From NCBI RefSeq assembly GCF_038002825.1, contig NZ_JBBODF010000001.1, positions 2,976,001-3,040,000 of the forward strand: DNA of 64,000 bases. Direction: 5' to 3'. Both the position numbers and the translations under genes were made by a program. The DNA is from Paenibacillus sp. FSL H8-0048. GTDB lineage: Bacteria > Bacillota > Bacilli > Paenibacillales > Paenibacillaceae. The notes under the pieces were generated by a model that worked only from the letters and a program-made list of their open reading frames with translations, made no database searches and had not been told where the DNA came from. Below, in pieces: positions 33,131 through 41,238 of this stretch (position 1 is the first letter of the stretch; each line of letters opens with the position of its first letter).

Positions 33131-33538
33131 TCAAGCCTTCTGCTGGAGCCGGTGACGCCGCTGGCTCATGACAGCCAGACGCTTCTTCAGCTCACGTTCC
33201 CATTTGGAGTCGCCGATCTGTTTGGCAACCGCCAGCAGGTCCAGTGACATATCGATCTGGCTGCGTATGATCGTGAGCGGGTCCTCGCTCTCCATATTGA
33301 TGACGTTCTCGAAGATCGCTTCCTCTTCCTCCATCACATAATCCTGGAAATCCACATCCGTGACGCCGTCGCCATGGGCATATTCCGCCAGAATTTCATA
33401 TTCATTCTCGACTTTGTAATGTACCTCTACCCGGTGGCATACCGGACAAAAAAGCAGGGGAACATTATGGACTTGCGTGCGATAATGCTTTAGGGTCCCC
33501 TTCGTTCCAACCATACTCGCTCCACAGCAAAAGCTCAT
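33131..33538 (-). CDS. Uncharacterised zinc-finger-like protein (135 residues)
   Basis: Begins MSFCCGASMVG and has CPVCHRVEV at about 37-45. The CC and CPVC pairs form a plausible zinc ribbon within the first 45 residues. An acidic middle (DVDFQDYVMEEEEAIFENV) and a helical basic C-terminus ending KRLAVMSQRRHRLQQKA follow. I do not recognise a characterised family. The start is secure (ATG after AAGGAGGG) and the gene is monocistronic with its own terminator. A regulatory or RNA/DNA-binding role is a guess. Confidence 0.75.
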   Translation of the reverse strand: MSFCCGASMVGTKGTLKHYRTQVHNVPLLFCPVCHRVEVHYKVENEYEILAEYAHGDGVTDVDFQDYVMEEEEAIFENVINMESEDPLTIIRSQIDMSLDLLAVAKQIGDSKWERELKKRLAVMSQRRHRLQQKA

Positions 33539-33663
33539 TTTTGTTCACCCTCCTTGAGTGTTGTCGTTGATTTGAATTCCTATTAGTATATTACAAAGCA
33601 GCGGGAGAGATTCCTCCCCTTACAAGCTATATATTAACCTTTATGCCCATTTTCAAACGTCTG

Positions 33664-33735
33664 TCCTTATCTCAAGTGGAAACGGCTTTGCCGTCCTTTT
33701 AAAGGACGGTACCGTTTCAGCGAGAAAGATAAGGA
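33664..33735. repeat. Long nested palindrome in an intergenic region
   Basis: Outer arms TCCTTATCT (33664) and AGATAAGGA (33727-33735), middle arms AAACGG and CCGTTT, and an inner perfect palindrome CCGTCCTTT-TAA-AGGACGG type core. It lies in the 320-bp gap between the zinc-finger gene and the peroxiredoxin gene (33539-33859), which has no ORF of note. It may be a small MITE-like repeat or a structured RNA. Confidence 0.55.
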
Positions 33736-33773
33736 AAATTATAGCGCGAAGCATATACATTCTTATCTTTTTA

Positions 33774-33815
33774 CAAAAAACCTCCTTGAAGGGAGTCATG
33801 CTTCCCGCAAGGAGG
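33774..33815 (-). terminator. Terminator of the peroxiredoxin gene
   Basis: CCTCCTTG and CAAGGAGG arms with an inner GGGAG/CTTCCC hairpin, followed on the minus strand by TTTTTT. Confidence 0.85.
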
Positions 33816-33859
33816 TCCTCTTAGTATATCAAAGATCGCGGCTCATGAGGCCCGGAAGC

Positions 33860-34399
33860 TTACAGGTTCTTGTCGCCTGGTTTCCAGTTCATAGCGCACA
33901 GCCCGCCGGATTGGAGAGCCTGCAGTACACGCAATGTCTCTTCAACGCTGCGTCCCACATCATTGTGGTTAACAACCTGATACTTCAGTTCACCTTCAGG
34001 ATCGATGATGAACAATCCGCGCAGTGCGATGCCTTCTTCTTCAATCAGGACGCCATAATCGCTGGCAACCTTCTTCGTAATATCAGAGGCCAGCGGGAAG
34101 TTCACCGGACCCAGACCGTTCATATCCTTAGGTGTATTCAGCCAAGCCTTGTGGCTGTGGATCGAGTCTACGCTCACACCAAGAATCTCGGTATCAAGCT
34201 CAGCGAAATCAGCTGCAGCATCGCTCAGGGCTGTGATTTCTGTTGGACATACGAAGGTGAAATCAAGCGGGTAGAAGAAGAATACAAGCCATTTGCCGCG
34301 ATAGTCGGACAAGCTTACCTTACCGAAATCCTTACCGTCGCCTGTTACTGTCTCCATGAAGAAGTCAGGAGCGGGTTTACCTACCAAACGTTCTGCCAT
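33860..34399 (-). CDS. 2-Cys peroxiredoxin (AhpC/YkuU-like)
   Basis: 179-residue thiol peroxidase reducing H2O2 and organic hydroperoxides. The peroxidatic Cys51 is in DFTFVCPTEI, with the supporting Thr and Arg environment. The resolving Cys168 is in GGLCAMNWKPG near the C-terminus, making this a typical 2-Cys enzyme closest in my memory to B. subtilis YkuU. The usual CPxxW resolving motif is CAMNW here, so Pro is replaced by Ala. No AhpF partner nearby; thioredoxin is the likely reductant. ATG follows AAAAGGAGG. A PerR box lies upstream. Confidence 0.93.
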   Translation of the reverse strand: MAERLVGKPAPDFFMETVTGDGKDFGKVSLSDYRGKWLVFFFYPLDFTFVCPTEITALSDAAADFAELDTEILGVSVDSIHSHKAWLNTPKDMNGLGPVNFPLASDITKKVASDYGVLIEEEGIALRGLFIIDPEGELKYQVVNHNDVGRSVEETLRVLQALQSGGLCAMNWKPGDKNL

Positions 34400-34512
34400 T
34401 GCTTAAATCCTCCTTTTGATTATGTAAGAAAAACAGCTACCGGACCGTTGCCGGATGCAATATGCTTTTCTTGATTTTATGGGATGGTTACATTCTTTCG
34501 GGTACAGAATAA

Positions 34513-34541
34513 ATGTTATCATCGTACAAAATCAAAGTCAA
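34513..34541 (-). promoter_or_regulatory. Promoter of the peroxiredoxin gene
   Basis: Minus strand -35 TTGACT (34536-34541), 17-bp spacer and -10 TAACAT (34513-34518), about 115 bp before the start codon. Confidence 0.5.
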
Positions 34542-34560
34542 TATTACATTGATTACTTTT

Positions 34561-34575
34561 TTATAATAATTATAA
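34561..34575. promoter_or_regulatory. Perfect PerR box
   Basis: TTATAAT-A-ATTATAA, an exact match to the 7-1-7 PerR operator consensus, located 20 bp upstream of the -35 of the peroxiredoxin promoter. Confidence 0.65.
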
Positions 34576-34636
34576 ATAAGCAACATTTTGTGAAGTTTTT
34601 CTTTGTTCTGCGTCAAAAGGGATCTATGTGGTAGAA

Positions 34637-35719
34637 CTAGGCTTTGCGGATAGCGGCTACAATCAGGTCACCCATCTCAGTGGTGCTGATCGCCTTGCTC
34701 TTATCAACTGCGATATCGCTCGTCCGGTGACCGGCATCCAGTACCTCCGCAACTGCGGCTTCAATGGCAGCGGCTGCGTTCTCGTAGCCGAAGGTCATAC
34801 GGAACATCAGTGCAAGCGACAGGATCGTAGCGATTGGATTCGCCAGCCCTTGTCCGGCAATATCAGGCGCGGAGCCGTGAACCGGCTCATAGAGGCCGTA
34901 GCTGCCTTCACCCAGTGAAGCGGAGGCCAGCATGCCAATGGAGCCTGTCAGCATCGCTGCTTCATCGCTCAGGATATCTCCGAACATATTCTCGGTCACG
35001 ATGACATCGAAGCTCGAAGGACGGCGCAGCAGCTGCATCGCACAGTTATCCACCAGTACGTGCTCAACTTCAACCTGCGGATATTCCGGCGCCAGTCTGT
35101 TCACCACTTCACGCCACAGACGGGAGGTCTCCAGGACGTTGGCTTTGTCGACACTCGCCAGCTTGCCCCGGCGCTTCCCGGCAATCTCGAACGCCTGGCG
35201 TACGATCCGCTCCACCTCAGTGACGTTGTAGACACAAGTATCTACCGCTTCTTCGCCATGCTCGCCCTGGCGGCGCAGCTTGTCCCCGAAGTAGATCCCG
35301 CCTGTCAATTCACGTACGACCATCAGGTCCGTTCCTTCAAGTACCTCCGGCTTCAGTGTCGAAGCATCCTTCAGACAATCGAAGACCACCGCCGGACGCA
35401 GATTCGAGAATAGGCCAAGCGCCTTGCGGATACCCAGCAGTCCGGTCTCCGGACGCAGCTCCTTCGGATTGTTATCCCACTTCGGTCCGCCTACAGCTCC
35501 AAGCAATACAGCATCGGCGCTTCGGCAGATTGCAAGCGTATCCTCAGGCAGCGGAGTTCCGCGTTCATCGATGGCGATTCCTCCGAACAGGGCGTGCTCC
35601 GTTTCAAATGCATACCCGAACAGCTCTTCCGTTCTTTTCAATACCTTTTCCGCTTCCGCCACAACTTCAGGTCCGATACCGTCCCCGGCAATTACGGCGA
35701 TTTTTTTGACCTCGCTCAT
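34637..35719 (-). CDS. leuB: 3-isopropylmalate dehydrogenase
   Basis: 360-residue NAD-dependent beta-decarboxylating dehydrogenase of leucine synthesis. Motifs are [10 protein letters not shown] at the N-terminus, [12 protein letters not shown] near residue 72, LTGGIYFG in the substrate site and the NAD segment [16 protein letters not shown]. Start ATG chosen 8 bp after AAGGAG; a GTG three codons earlier lies inside that site. It is separated by 11 kb from the ilvBNC-leuA operon, and leuC and leuD are not in the window, so the leucine genes are dispersed. No T-box is seen before it. Confidence 0.95.
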   Translation of the reverse strand: MSEVKKIAVIAGDGIGPEVVAEAEKVLKRTEELFGYAFETEHALFGGIAIDERGTPLPEDTLAICRSADAVLLGAVGGPKWDNNPKELRPETGLLGIRKALGLFSNLRPAVVFDCLKDASTLKPEVLEGTDLMVVRELTGGIYFGDKLRRQGEHGEEAVDTCVYNVTEVERIVRQAFEIAGKRRGKLASVDKANVLETSRLWREVVNRLAPEYPQVEVEHVLVDNCAMQLLRRPSSFDVIVTENMFGDILSDEAAMLTGSIGMLASASLGEGSYGLYEPVHGSAPDIAGQGLANPIATILSLALMFRMTFGYENAAAAIEAAVAEVLDAGHRTSDIAVDKSKAISTTEMGDLIVAAIRKA

Positions 35720-35947
35720 TTCTGTCACTCCTTAGGTAGTCCTGCTGGTCGCAGACATAGTTCTTCTGTATATTGTTGTATCATAACGAAGGACAAAGGA
35801 CAAAGATATAGATTCTATCACGTTCATAGATATAGCCTATAAGTGAAGCAGAGCGTGAATTTGCCCTTGTCCCGCCAATTGATTACAATTAATGGGCAGG
35901 TGAAATTATCGGATCTCTAATCCTATGGAAGAGGAGTGATCTTTAAG

Positions 35948-36928
35948 ATGCAATACGCGAAGCTTGGCAAGTCTGGTATGAAGGTAAGCCGCCTCTGTCT
36001 GGGAACGATGAACTTCGGTCCCATCACCGACGAGAAGGAAGCCTTCCGCATTATGGATGCGGCACTGGACGCGGGGGTCCAGTTTTTTGATACCGCGAAT
36101 GTGTATGGCTGGGGTGAGAACTCGGGTCTGACCGAGACCATTATCGGCCGCTGGTTCAAGCAGGGCGGCGGACGCCGTGAGAAGGTTGTCCTGGCAACCA
36201 AGGTCTACGGGGCGATGAGTGACAAGCTGGATGGACCCAATGATGAAGGCGGCCTCTCTGCCTACATTATCCGCCGTCATCTGGAGGGCTCCCTGCAGCG
36301 TCTGCAGACCGATCATATCGAACTCTACCAGATGCACCATATCGACCGTAACGTGTCCTGGGACGAGCTGTGGGGCGCCTTCGAGCTTGCGGTCAGCCAA
36401 GGCAAGATCGGCTACACCGGCTCCAGTAACTTCGCCGGCTGGGATATTGCCGTTGCCCAGCAGGAGGCGAAGGCCCGCGGGTTCCTTGGACTGGTATCCG
36501 AGCAGCACAAATACAGTCTGACCTGCCGCCTGCCGGAGCTTGAGGTTCTGCCTGCCGCACAGCATCTTGGCCTTGGCATTATTCCGTGGAGTCCGCTTGA
36601 CGGGGGATTGCTTGGCCGCAATGCGCTGAAGAAGATTGAGGGCAGCCGCAGCGGCGGCAAAGCGGAGCGTGTAGAGCAGCACAAGAAGCAGCTAGAGGCC
36701 TTTGCTGAGCTAAGCCTGGAGCTGGGCGAGCCGCAGGATAATATCGCTCTGGCCTGGCTGCTGGCGAACCCTGCTGTCACAGCCCCGATCATCGGACCGC
36801 GTACGCTGGAGCAATTCGAGAGCGCGCTGCGCAGCCTGGAGGTCGTTCTGGATGAATCTGTGCTGAAACGCCTTGACGAGATTTTCCCCGGACCCGGCGG
36901 TGCGGCTCCGAAGGCATATGCATGGTAA
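35948..36928 (+). CDS. Aldo/keto reductase
   Basis: 326-residue NADPH-dependent oxidoreductase of the AKR fold. The start MQYAKLGKSGMKVSRLCLGTMNFG is typical. The catalytic tetrad is recognisable: Asp in FFDTANVYG (with Tyr), Lys in VLATKVYG, and His in LYQMHHIDR. The C-terminal NADP-binding segment is PIIGPRTLEQFESAL. Probably YhdN/Gsp69-like general aldehyde reductase; substrate unknown. The ATG 11 bp after AGGAG is preferred to an upstream GTG. Convergent with the DUF4097 gene through a bidirectional terminator. Confidence 0.9.
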   Translation: MQYAKLGKSGMKVSRLCLGTMNFGPITDEKEAFRIMDAALDAGVQFFDTANVYGWGENSGLTETIIGRWFKQGGGRREKVVLATKVYGAMSDKLDGPNDEGGLSAYIIRRHLEGSLQRLQTDHIELYQMHHIDRNVSWDELWGAFELAVSQGKIGYTGSSNFAGWDIAVAQQEAKARGFLGLVSEQHKYSLTCRLPELEVLPAAQHLGLGIIPWSPLDGGLLGRNALKKIEGSRSGGKAERVEQHKKQLEAFAELSLELGEPQDNIALAWLLANPAVTAPIIGPRTLEQFESALRSLEVVLDESVLKRLDEIFPGPGGAAPKAYAW

Positions 36929-36988
36929 TCCGGACTAACCGGCTGCAGCCCGCATAATCCTCCCGGAAGTCATATCTTCACTTACAAT

Positions 36989-37032
36989 AAAGAGCTGTCC
37001 ACCAGTATAATGTACCGGTGAACAGCTCTTTG
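36989..37032. terminator. Bidirectional terminator
   Basis: AAAGAGCTGT and ACAGCTCTTT arms with an inner CACC/GGTG pairing, between the converging reductase and DUF4097 genes. Confidence 0.85.
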
Positions 37033-37046
37033 TGTTTCTATGTCTT

Positions 37047-38138
37047 TTATTGTGCCGTATCCACTGTTATAGAACCATTGCTGGTAGACAAAATAACCTC
37101 ATGGGTGCCTTTGCCAAGTACAGCCGTTCCATGATTCTCATCGTCGCCGCCCCAGTTCACATTGCCTTTAAGCGATCCGTTACTGGTATCTGCCGTAATC
37201 TTGGCATCCGCAACAGCCGGAAGACCCAAGACAATCTTGCCGTTGCTGGATTTCAGCTCCCATGCACCCGTGATTGCCGAATTGACTGTAATCTTGCCGT
37301 TGCTGCTTCTGGCCGACACCGCGCCGTCAATATTCCCCAGCGTAATCGCACCGTTCGAGCTAACCAGGTCTGCTCCGCCCTGTACATTCTTTACTGTCAG
37401 TGTGCCATTGCTGCTATGAGCCTTCACACCGCCGGAGACATCATGGATATCCATCGTTCCGTTGCTCGTATCCACATTAATGCCTGCGGCCAGCCCGCCG
37501 GCTTCGATAGAACCGTCACTGGTCTCTACCTGAGCAGCGAGATACTGCGGAATGCTGACATTCAGATATGGCGCATTGTTGTTGAAGCCGATCTGGATAT
37601 TGGAGAGCCATCCAGAATCCCCCTCCAGCTCCATCACAAGTGTATCGTCTTCGGTCGTCACCCTCCATTTACGCTCCAGGGCACTCGCCGCTTCATTGTC
37701 TGTATTGCCCGGCAGCTCCAGCTTACCTTCATACGCAAGCGTGTTCCCGTCCACACCCTGAAGCTTAACCTTGCCTTGGGGCAGATTAATCCGCACGTTC
37801 TTAATATCCTGCTGTACTTCTACCTTTCCGTTCACCGGAACCAGCTTGGTATTGCCGAAGATACTGCTCAGCGATCCTCCGGCCAACACCGTCTGTGCCC
37901 CGCTTGCCGCGATAAGCACAATGATCAGCAGAATGGCCCAGCCGCTTACCCGGCTTTTGACATCGGATTTAATGAAGAGCCTAAGCAGCATCTCCAGGCC
38001 GAACAGGATAAGCAGGGCCGGCCAGATATAGCCCAGCACATCGTACGTGATTACACCATACTGAGCCATGACTACAATAACTCCTACTATTATGCACCCT
38101 ATTGCGGCAGTGAAGCTGCCGACTTTCCATCTCCCCAT
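37047..38138 (-). CDS. Membrane-anchored DUF4097 beta-repeat protein
   Basis: 363-residue protein. Three hydrophobic helices in the first 90 residues (about 8-27, 34-55, 65-85) resemble the LiaF-type membrane module. The rest is an extracellular or cytoplasmic beta-helix of repeated SSNG(K/T/A)ITV turns (at least six, residues about 205-360), the DUF4097 pattern. It is the last gene of the ECF sigma/anti-sigma operon, so it is probably an envelope-stress sensor or effector. The ATG stands close to its ribosome binding site (GAAGG), so initiation may be weak. Confidence 0.82.
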   Translation of the reverse strand: MGRWKVGSFTAAIGCIIVGVIVVMAQYGVITYDVLGYIWPALLILFGLEMLLRLFIKSDVKSRVSGWAILLIIVLIAASGAQTVLAGGSLSSIFGNTKLVPVNGKVEVQQDIKNVRINLPQGKVKLQGVDGNTLAYEGKLELPGNTDNEAASALERKWRVTTEDDTLVMELEGDSGWLSNIQIGFNNNAPYLNVSIPQYLAAQVETSDGSIEAGGLAAGINVDTSNGTMDIHDVSGGVKAHSSNGTLTVKNVQGGADLVSSNGAITLGNIDGAVSARSSNGKITVNSAITGAWELKSSNGKIVLGLPAVADAKITADTSNGSLKGNVNWGGDDENHGTAVLGKGTHEVILSTSNGSITVDTAQ

Positions 38139-38157
38139 CCTTCAATTCCCCATTTCA

Positions 38158-38655
38158 CTATACTTTTGAATTATTCTTCAGCATTCTGAATCCATACCCG
38201 ATCAAGGCAAGCGACAGCAGAATCGCTCCGATGTTCATATCGTTCAGAATCTCCCACAGAGCGGGAAATGCAGTGATGAGCAGCAGCAGAATGCCCGCGA
38301 TGACACACCCAATACCGACCCACACCGGATTTACATCATCATGCGGGTACATCGGGGCTGCAGACATGCCCATCGACCAAGGCGCTCCAAAGCTATCCGG
38401 ATGGAACATCATCCGCTCATGCTCGGCAGCCGATACCTTCATCCAAGCCGCCTTTTGCAGCGCATCAAATAATTGATAGAACCAGAGCGCAGCAAGTGCG
38501 AACGGAAACACTGCGGGCATGGACGGAATGAATATAATACAGAGCGATGCTCCAATCATATACTCCAGACCCATTTTTTTAAAGCCCAGATACATGTGGC
38601 CCAGTCCCGGAACCATAGCCAGGAGAAACGTGAGCCATCGTCTTTTCTTAATCAT
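38158..38655 (-). CDS. Multi-spanning membrane protein of the ECF operon (165 residues)
   Basis: Hypothetical protein with four to five hydrophobic segments. It opens with RRWLTFLLAMVPGLGHMYLG, a pattern shared with TM2-like small membrane proteins. A central polar loop of about 40 residues rich in Met and Pro (MMFHPDSFGAPW) precedes two more helices. Located between the anti-sigma factor and DUF4097 genes on the same strand, with 20 bp to the latter, so probably part of the envelope-stress regulon. ATG follows GGGAGGG. Confidence 0.75.
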   Translation of the reverse strand: MIKKRRWLTFLLAMVPGLGHMYLGFKKMGLEYMIGASLCIIFIPSMPAVFPFALAALWFYQLFDALQKAAWMKVSAAEHERMMFHPDSFGAPWSMGMSAAPMYPHDDVNPVWVGIGCVIAGILLLLITAFPALWEILNDMNIGAILLSLALIGYGFRMLKNNSKV

Positions 38656-38725
38656 ATGTTACCCTCCCAAAAGTTTTGTGAAATAAAATAGATAATCGGC
38701 GAAGCCGCTATGGATTTATTTATGG

Positions 38726-39184
38726 TTACCTCGGGCCAAACCAGGAGCTGACCGATGTGGACATATGCCCGTTGATTTCAGTGATGCCATAAGCCAAATT
38801 CTCAAATACGCCTAGCTGCAGCAGGAGAAACGTCAGGCCAACCGCCACGCCGTAATGCATCCAGGAGGTTCCCCGGGTCGTGCGCCGTCTGGTCATGGTA
38901 GATTTCACTATCCGTTCTCTGCGCCCGTTCTCCAGCTGGCCGATCCTTGCCATAACATCCCCGGTCAAATCAGGGAAGTCATGCGGCAACACGGGCTCCT
39001 GTCCGTTAAAATCAAGCCCGGCTTCCATCTCGCTCCACATCGCCGCAAGCCCGCGTGCCTCCTCCAGCCATTCCGCGCAGCCGGGACAGGTCAGGGTATG
39101 CAGATAGATGGCCTGCTGGGCCTCTGGTGACAACTGTCCATCTATATAATGCGGCATCCATTCTTTTACTGTTGAACAATTCAT
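38726..39184 (-). CDS. Anti-sigma factor with zinc-binding (ZAS-type) domain
   Basis: 152-residue membrane anti-sigma factor. The N-terminal HxxxCxxC-type zinc module is visible as LHTLTCPGCAEWL at about residues 29-41, preceded by the MPHYIDGQLS helix. One transmembrane helix lies near residues 108-128, followed by a short extracytoplasmic tail. The start ATG overlaps the sigma-factor stop (ATGA), so the two proteins are translationally coupled in near-equal amounts; this overlap decided the start over an ATG two codons earlier. Confidence 0.88.
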   Translation of the reverse strand: MNCSTVKEWMPHYIDGQLSPEAQQAIYLHTLTCPGCAEWLEEARGLAAMWSEMEAGLDFNGQEPVLPHDFPDLTGDVMARIGQLENGRRERIVKSTMTRRRTTRGTSWMHYGVAVGLTFLLLQLGVFENLAYGITEINGHMSTSVSSWFGPR

Positions 39185-39723
39185 CGCCATTCCTCCCCGC
39201 TTTTGCGCATCATCTGTCTGGCCCGATAGAGCTGCGATTCAACCGTTTTAACCGAAATTCCTTTTTGCTCCGCGATCTCCTGATACGAGTGTCGCTGAAA
39301 ATAGTACAGCTGCACAACCGACCGGTACGGTTCCGCCAGACTATTCAGGTTCTCACCCAGCTCACGGGAAGCCTCCTTGCGAAGCACTGCTTGTTCAGGT
39401 GTCTGTGAAGTCACCCAGTCATTCTCTGTGTAATCTGCTGCACTCCGGTGCCGCCATTCCCGGTCATTGGCCCGTTTCCAGTCCAGGCAGGTGCGGTAAG
39501 CAATCCGGTACAGCCAGGTGGAGAAGGAAGACTGTCCTCTGAAGGTGGGAAGGGCTTTATAGGCTTTGATGAAGACTTCCTGAGCCATATCCTTGGCTGA
39601 CTCGGCTTCTCCTGTAATTTTGATGCATACGCTATATACCATGCCTTGATAACGGGTCACCAGATTCCCGAAGGTCTGATGCTCCCCGCTTAGCACAGCA
39701 TTGATCCACTCCGTCTCTTCCAA
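39181..39723 (-). CDS. ECF-type RNA polymerase sigma factor
   Basis: 180-residue ECF sigma factor. Region 2 spans about 20-90 (MAQEVFIKAYKALPTFRGQSSFSTW contains the DMAQEVF and STWLYRIAYR motifs). Region 4 spans about 115-175 with YFQRHSYQEIAEQKGISVKTVESQLYRAR as the HTH. It directs RNA polymerase to envelope-stress promoters and is held by the anti-sigma factor encoded next. TTG start behind GGAGGGAAG. Upstream sequence has GGAACC and CGTCTAA elements, but their spacing is about 3-4 bp short for a standard ECF promoter. Confidence 0.93.
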   Translation of the reverse strand: MEETEWINAVLSGEHQTFGNLVTRYQGMVYSVCIKITGEAESAKDMAQEVFIKAYKALPTFRGQSSFSTWLYRIAYRTCLDWKRANDREWRHRSAADYTENDWVTSQTPEQAVLRKEASRELGENLNSLAEPYRSVVQLYYFQRHSYQEIAEQKGISVKTVESQLYRARQMMRKSGEEWR

Positions 39724-39869
39724 GTCTTTCTTCCCTCCTTCAGCTACATATCGTTAGACGCCTGGCTTTAAGGTTCCCCTGCAGGTTTTTTAAATTATTT
39801 TAGAATAGCAGCATTTCTATTCAAAAATCAGACACAAGCGCAAGCATAGAGGGAGGATAACCCACTTTG

Positions 39870-39877
39870 TTGTCGAA
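39870..39877 (+). promoter_or_regulatory. Consensus Spo0A box upstream of the SARP-type regulator
   Basis: TTGTCGAA, an exact 0A-box, 59 bp before the start of the response regulator gene. Confidence 0.35.
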
Positions 39878-39935
39878 TTTATCCTTAAACAGCCTATGAC
39901 AAGACAACATTCTTTAATGAAGTGGTGGGATAGAT

Positions 39936-41084
39936 ATGATTCAGGCCTTGCTGGTAGATGATGAACGGCTTGCTCTTATGAAGCTGAAAATGATGCTGGA
40001 AGAACTGACAACTATAAATGTAATCGCTGCTTATACGGATCCCTCCGAGGCGGTCAATGCAGCTCCGCTGCTACGCCCTGATGTGATTTTCCTCGACATT
40101 GATATGCCTGAGATGAATGGCGTCCAGGCTGCGGAGGCCATGCAAAGGCTGTGCCCGCAGGCAAGCATCGTATTTGTGACTGCCCATAACAGCTACGCCA
40201 TCGAGGCGTTCGAGCTATATGCGCTCGACTATGTTCTTAAGCCCGTACAGCGGGGCCGGCTGCTGAAGACCATTGAGCGGCTGGAGGAGCGTGTCAGCCA
40301 GGCACAGGAGGATTCGCGTAAGCCTGCGCAGACGGTCATGATCCGCAGCTTCCAGTCCTTAAGATTCGAACTGGGTGGCCAGCCGCTGCCCAATATCCGC
40401 TGGCGCACCACCAAGGCACAGGAATTATTCGCTTATTTATTTCACAACCGCAACCGGTTCGTAAGCAAAGATACCTTAACCGATCTGCTGTGGCCCGATT
40501 TCAATCTTAAGAAAGCCTCCACTCATCTTTATACAACGATTTATCAGGTTCGGCAATGCCTGAAGCAGGCAGAGATTGATCTGCAGATCAGCAATGCCAG
40601 CGGGGGGGAAGGCTACACCCTGGAGACCGGAAGCCTGCTGATAGACAGCTACGAATGGGAGAAGGGTATTCTGACTCAAGATGCCATCAATAAGGACAAC
40701 TATGAGGAGCATCAGCGGTTGTTCGACTTCTATTCGGGCGACTATCTGAGCGATTACGATTACCTCTGGGCTGAAGGAGAACGGCAGCGTCTGCGGACCA
40801 TCTGGCTGCATCACGCAATGACTATCGCCGAATTCTATGTCAGCAGCGGCCGGATACCGGAAGCGGTAACCGTGTACCAGAGAGTGGTGCAGCTCCAGCC
40901 TTATTTTGAACAGGGGCATCTCGGGCTGATGAAGGTCTACGACAGCATTGGGGAACGTTCAGCGGTAGAGGAGCAATATCATACTCTGACGGCATTACTG
41001 AAGCGGGAGCTCGGCGTGAAGCCGCCAGCGAGTATTAAGCGCTGGTATGAGGAATGGAAGCATCTTAACCTCAGAAGTATGTGA
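39936..41084 (+). CDS. Response regulator with SARP-like output (REC, wHTH, BTAD)
   Basis: 382-residue regulator. The receiver domain (1-120) has LLVDDERLA, phosphoacceptor Asp54 in VIFLDIDMPEMNG, Thr in VFVTAHNSYA and Lys in YVLKPVQ. A winged helix of the OmpR/SARP type follows (about 145-235, FAYLFHNRNRFVSKDTLTDLLWP). A bacterial transcriptional activation domain built of TPR-like helices covers about 245-380. No cognate kinase is adjacent. REC-SARP fusions of this form are common in Paenibacillus-like genomes, but targets are unknown. Divergent from the ECF operon. Confidence 0.88.
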   Translation: MIQALLVDDERLALMKLKMMLEELTTINVIAAYTDPSEAVNAAPLLRPDVIFLDIDMPEMNGVQAAEAMQRLCPQASIVFVTAHNSYAIEAFELYALDYVLKPVQRGRLLKTIERLEERVSQAQEDSRKPAQTVMIRSFQSLRFELGGQPLPNIRWRTTKAQELFAYLFHNRNRFVSKDTLTDLLWPDFNLKKASTHLYTTIYQVRQCLKQAEIDLQISNASGGEGYTLETGSLLIDSYEWEKGILTQDAINKDNYEEHQRLFDFYSGDYLSDYDYLWAEGERQRLRTIWLHHAMTIAEFYVSSGRIPEAVTVYQRVVQLQPYFEQGHLGLMKVYDSIGERSAVEEQYHTLTALLKRELGVKPPASIKRWYEEWKHLNLRSM

Positions 41085-41159
41085 TTCTCCGTAAATAGAA
41101 ACGGCAATGCTGACCATTCAGGGACGGCATTATTTCAGCGACTTTATATTTGTTATACC

Positions 41160-41192
41160 AAAGACACCCGCAGCCTGCTGCGGGTGTCTTTG
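41160..41192. terminator. Bidirectional terminator between the SARP regulator and adhesin genes
   Basis: AAGACACCCGCAG and CTGCGGGTGTCTT arms with a CCTG loop, T- and A-rich at either side. Confidence 0.9.
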
Positions 41193-41238
41193 TCTATACT
41201 GCCATATTAGCTGTTAATGCCTGATCAGTTGTACTCTC

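Noticed and set aside
39724..39780. Autoregulatory ECF promoter (GGAACC and CGTCTAA) before the sigma factor gene
   Set aside because: Elements are present but only about 12-13 bp separate AAC and CGTC, shorter than the usual 16-17; kept as a note only.
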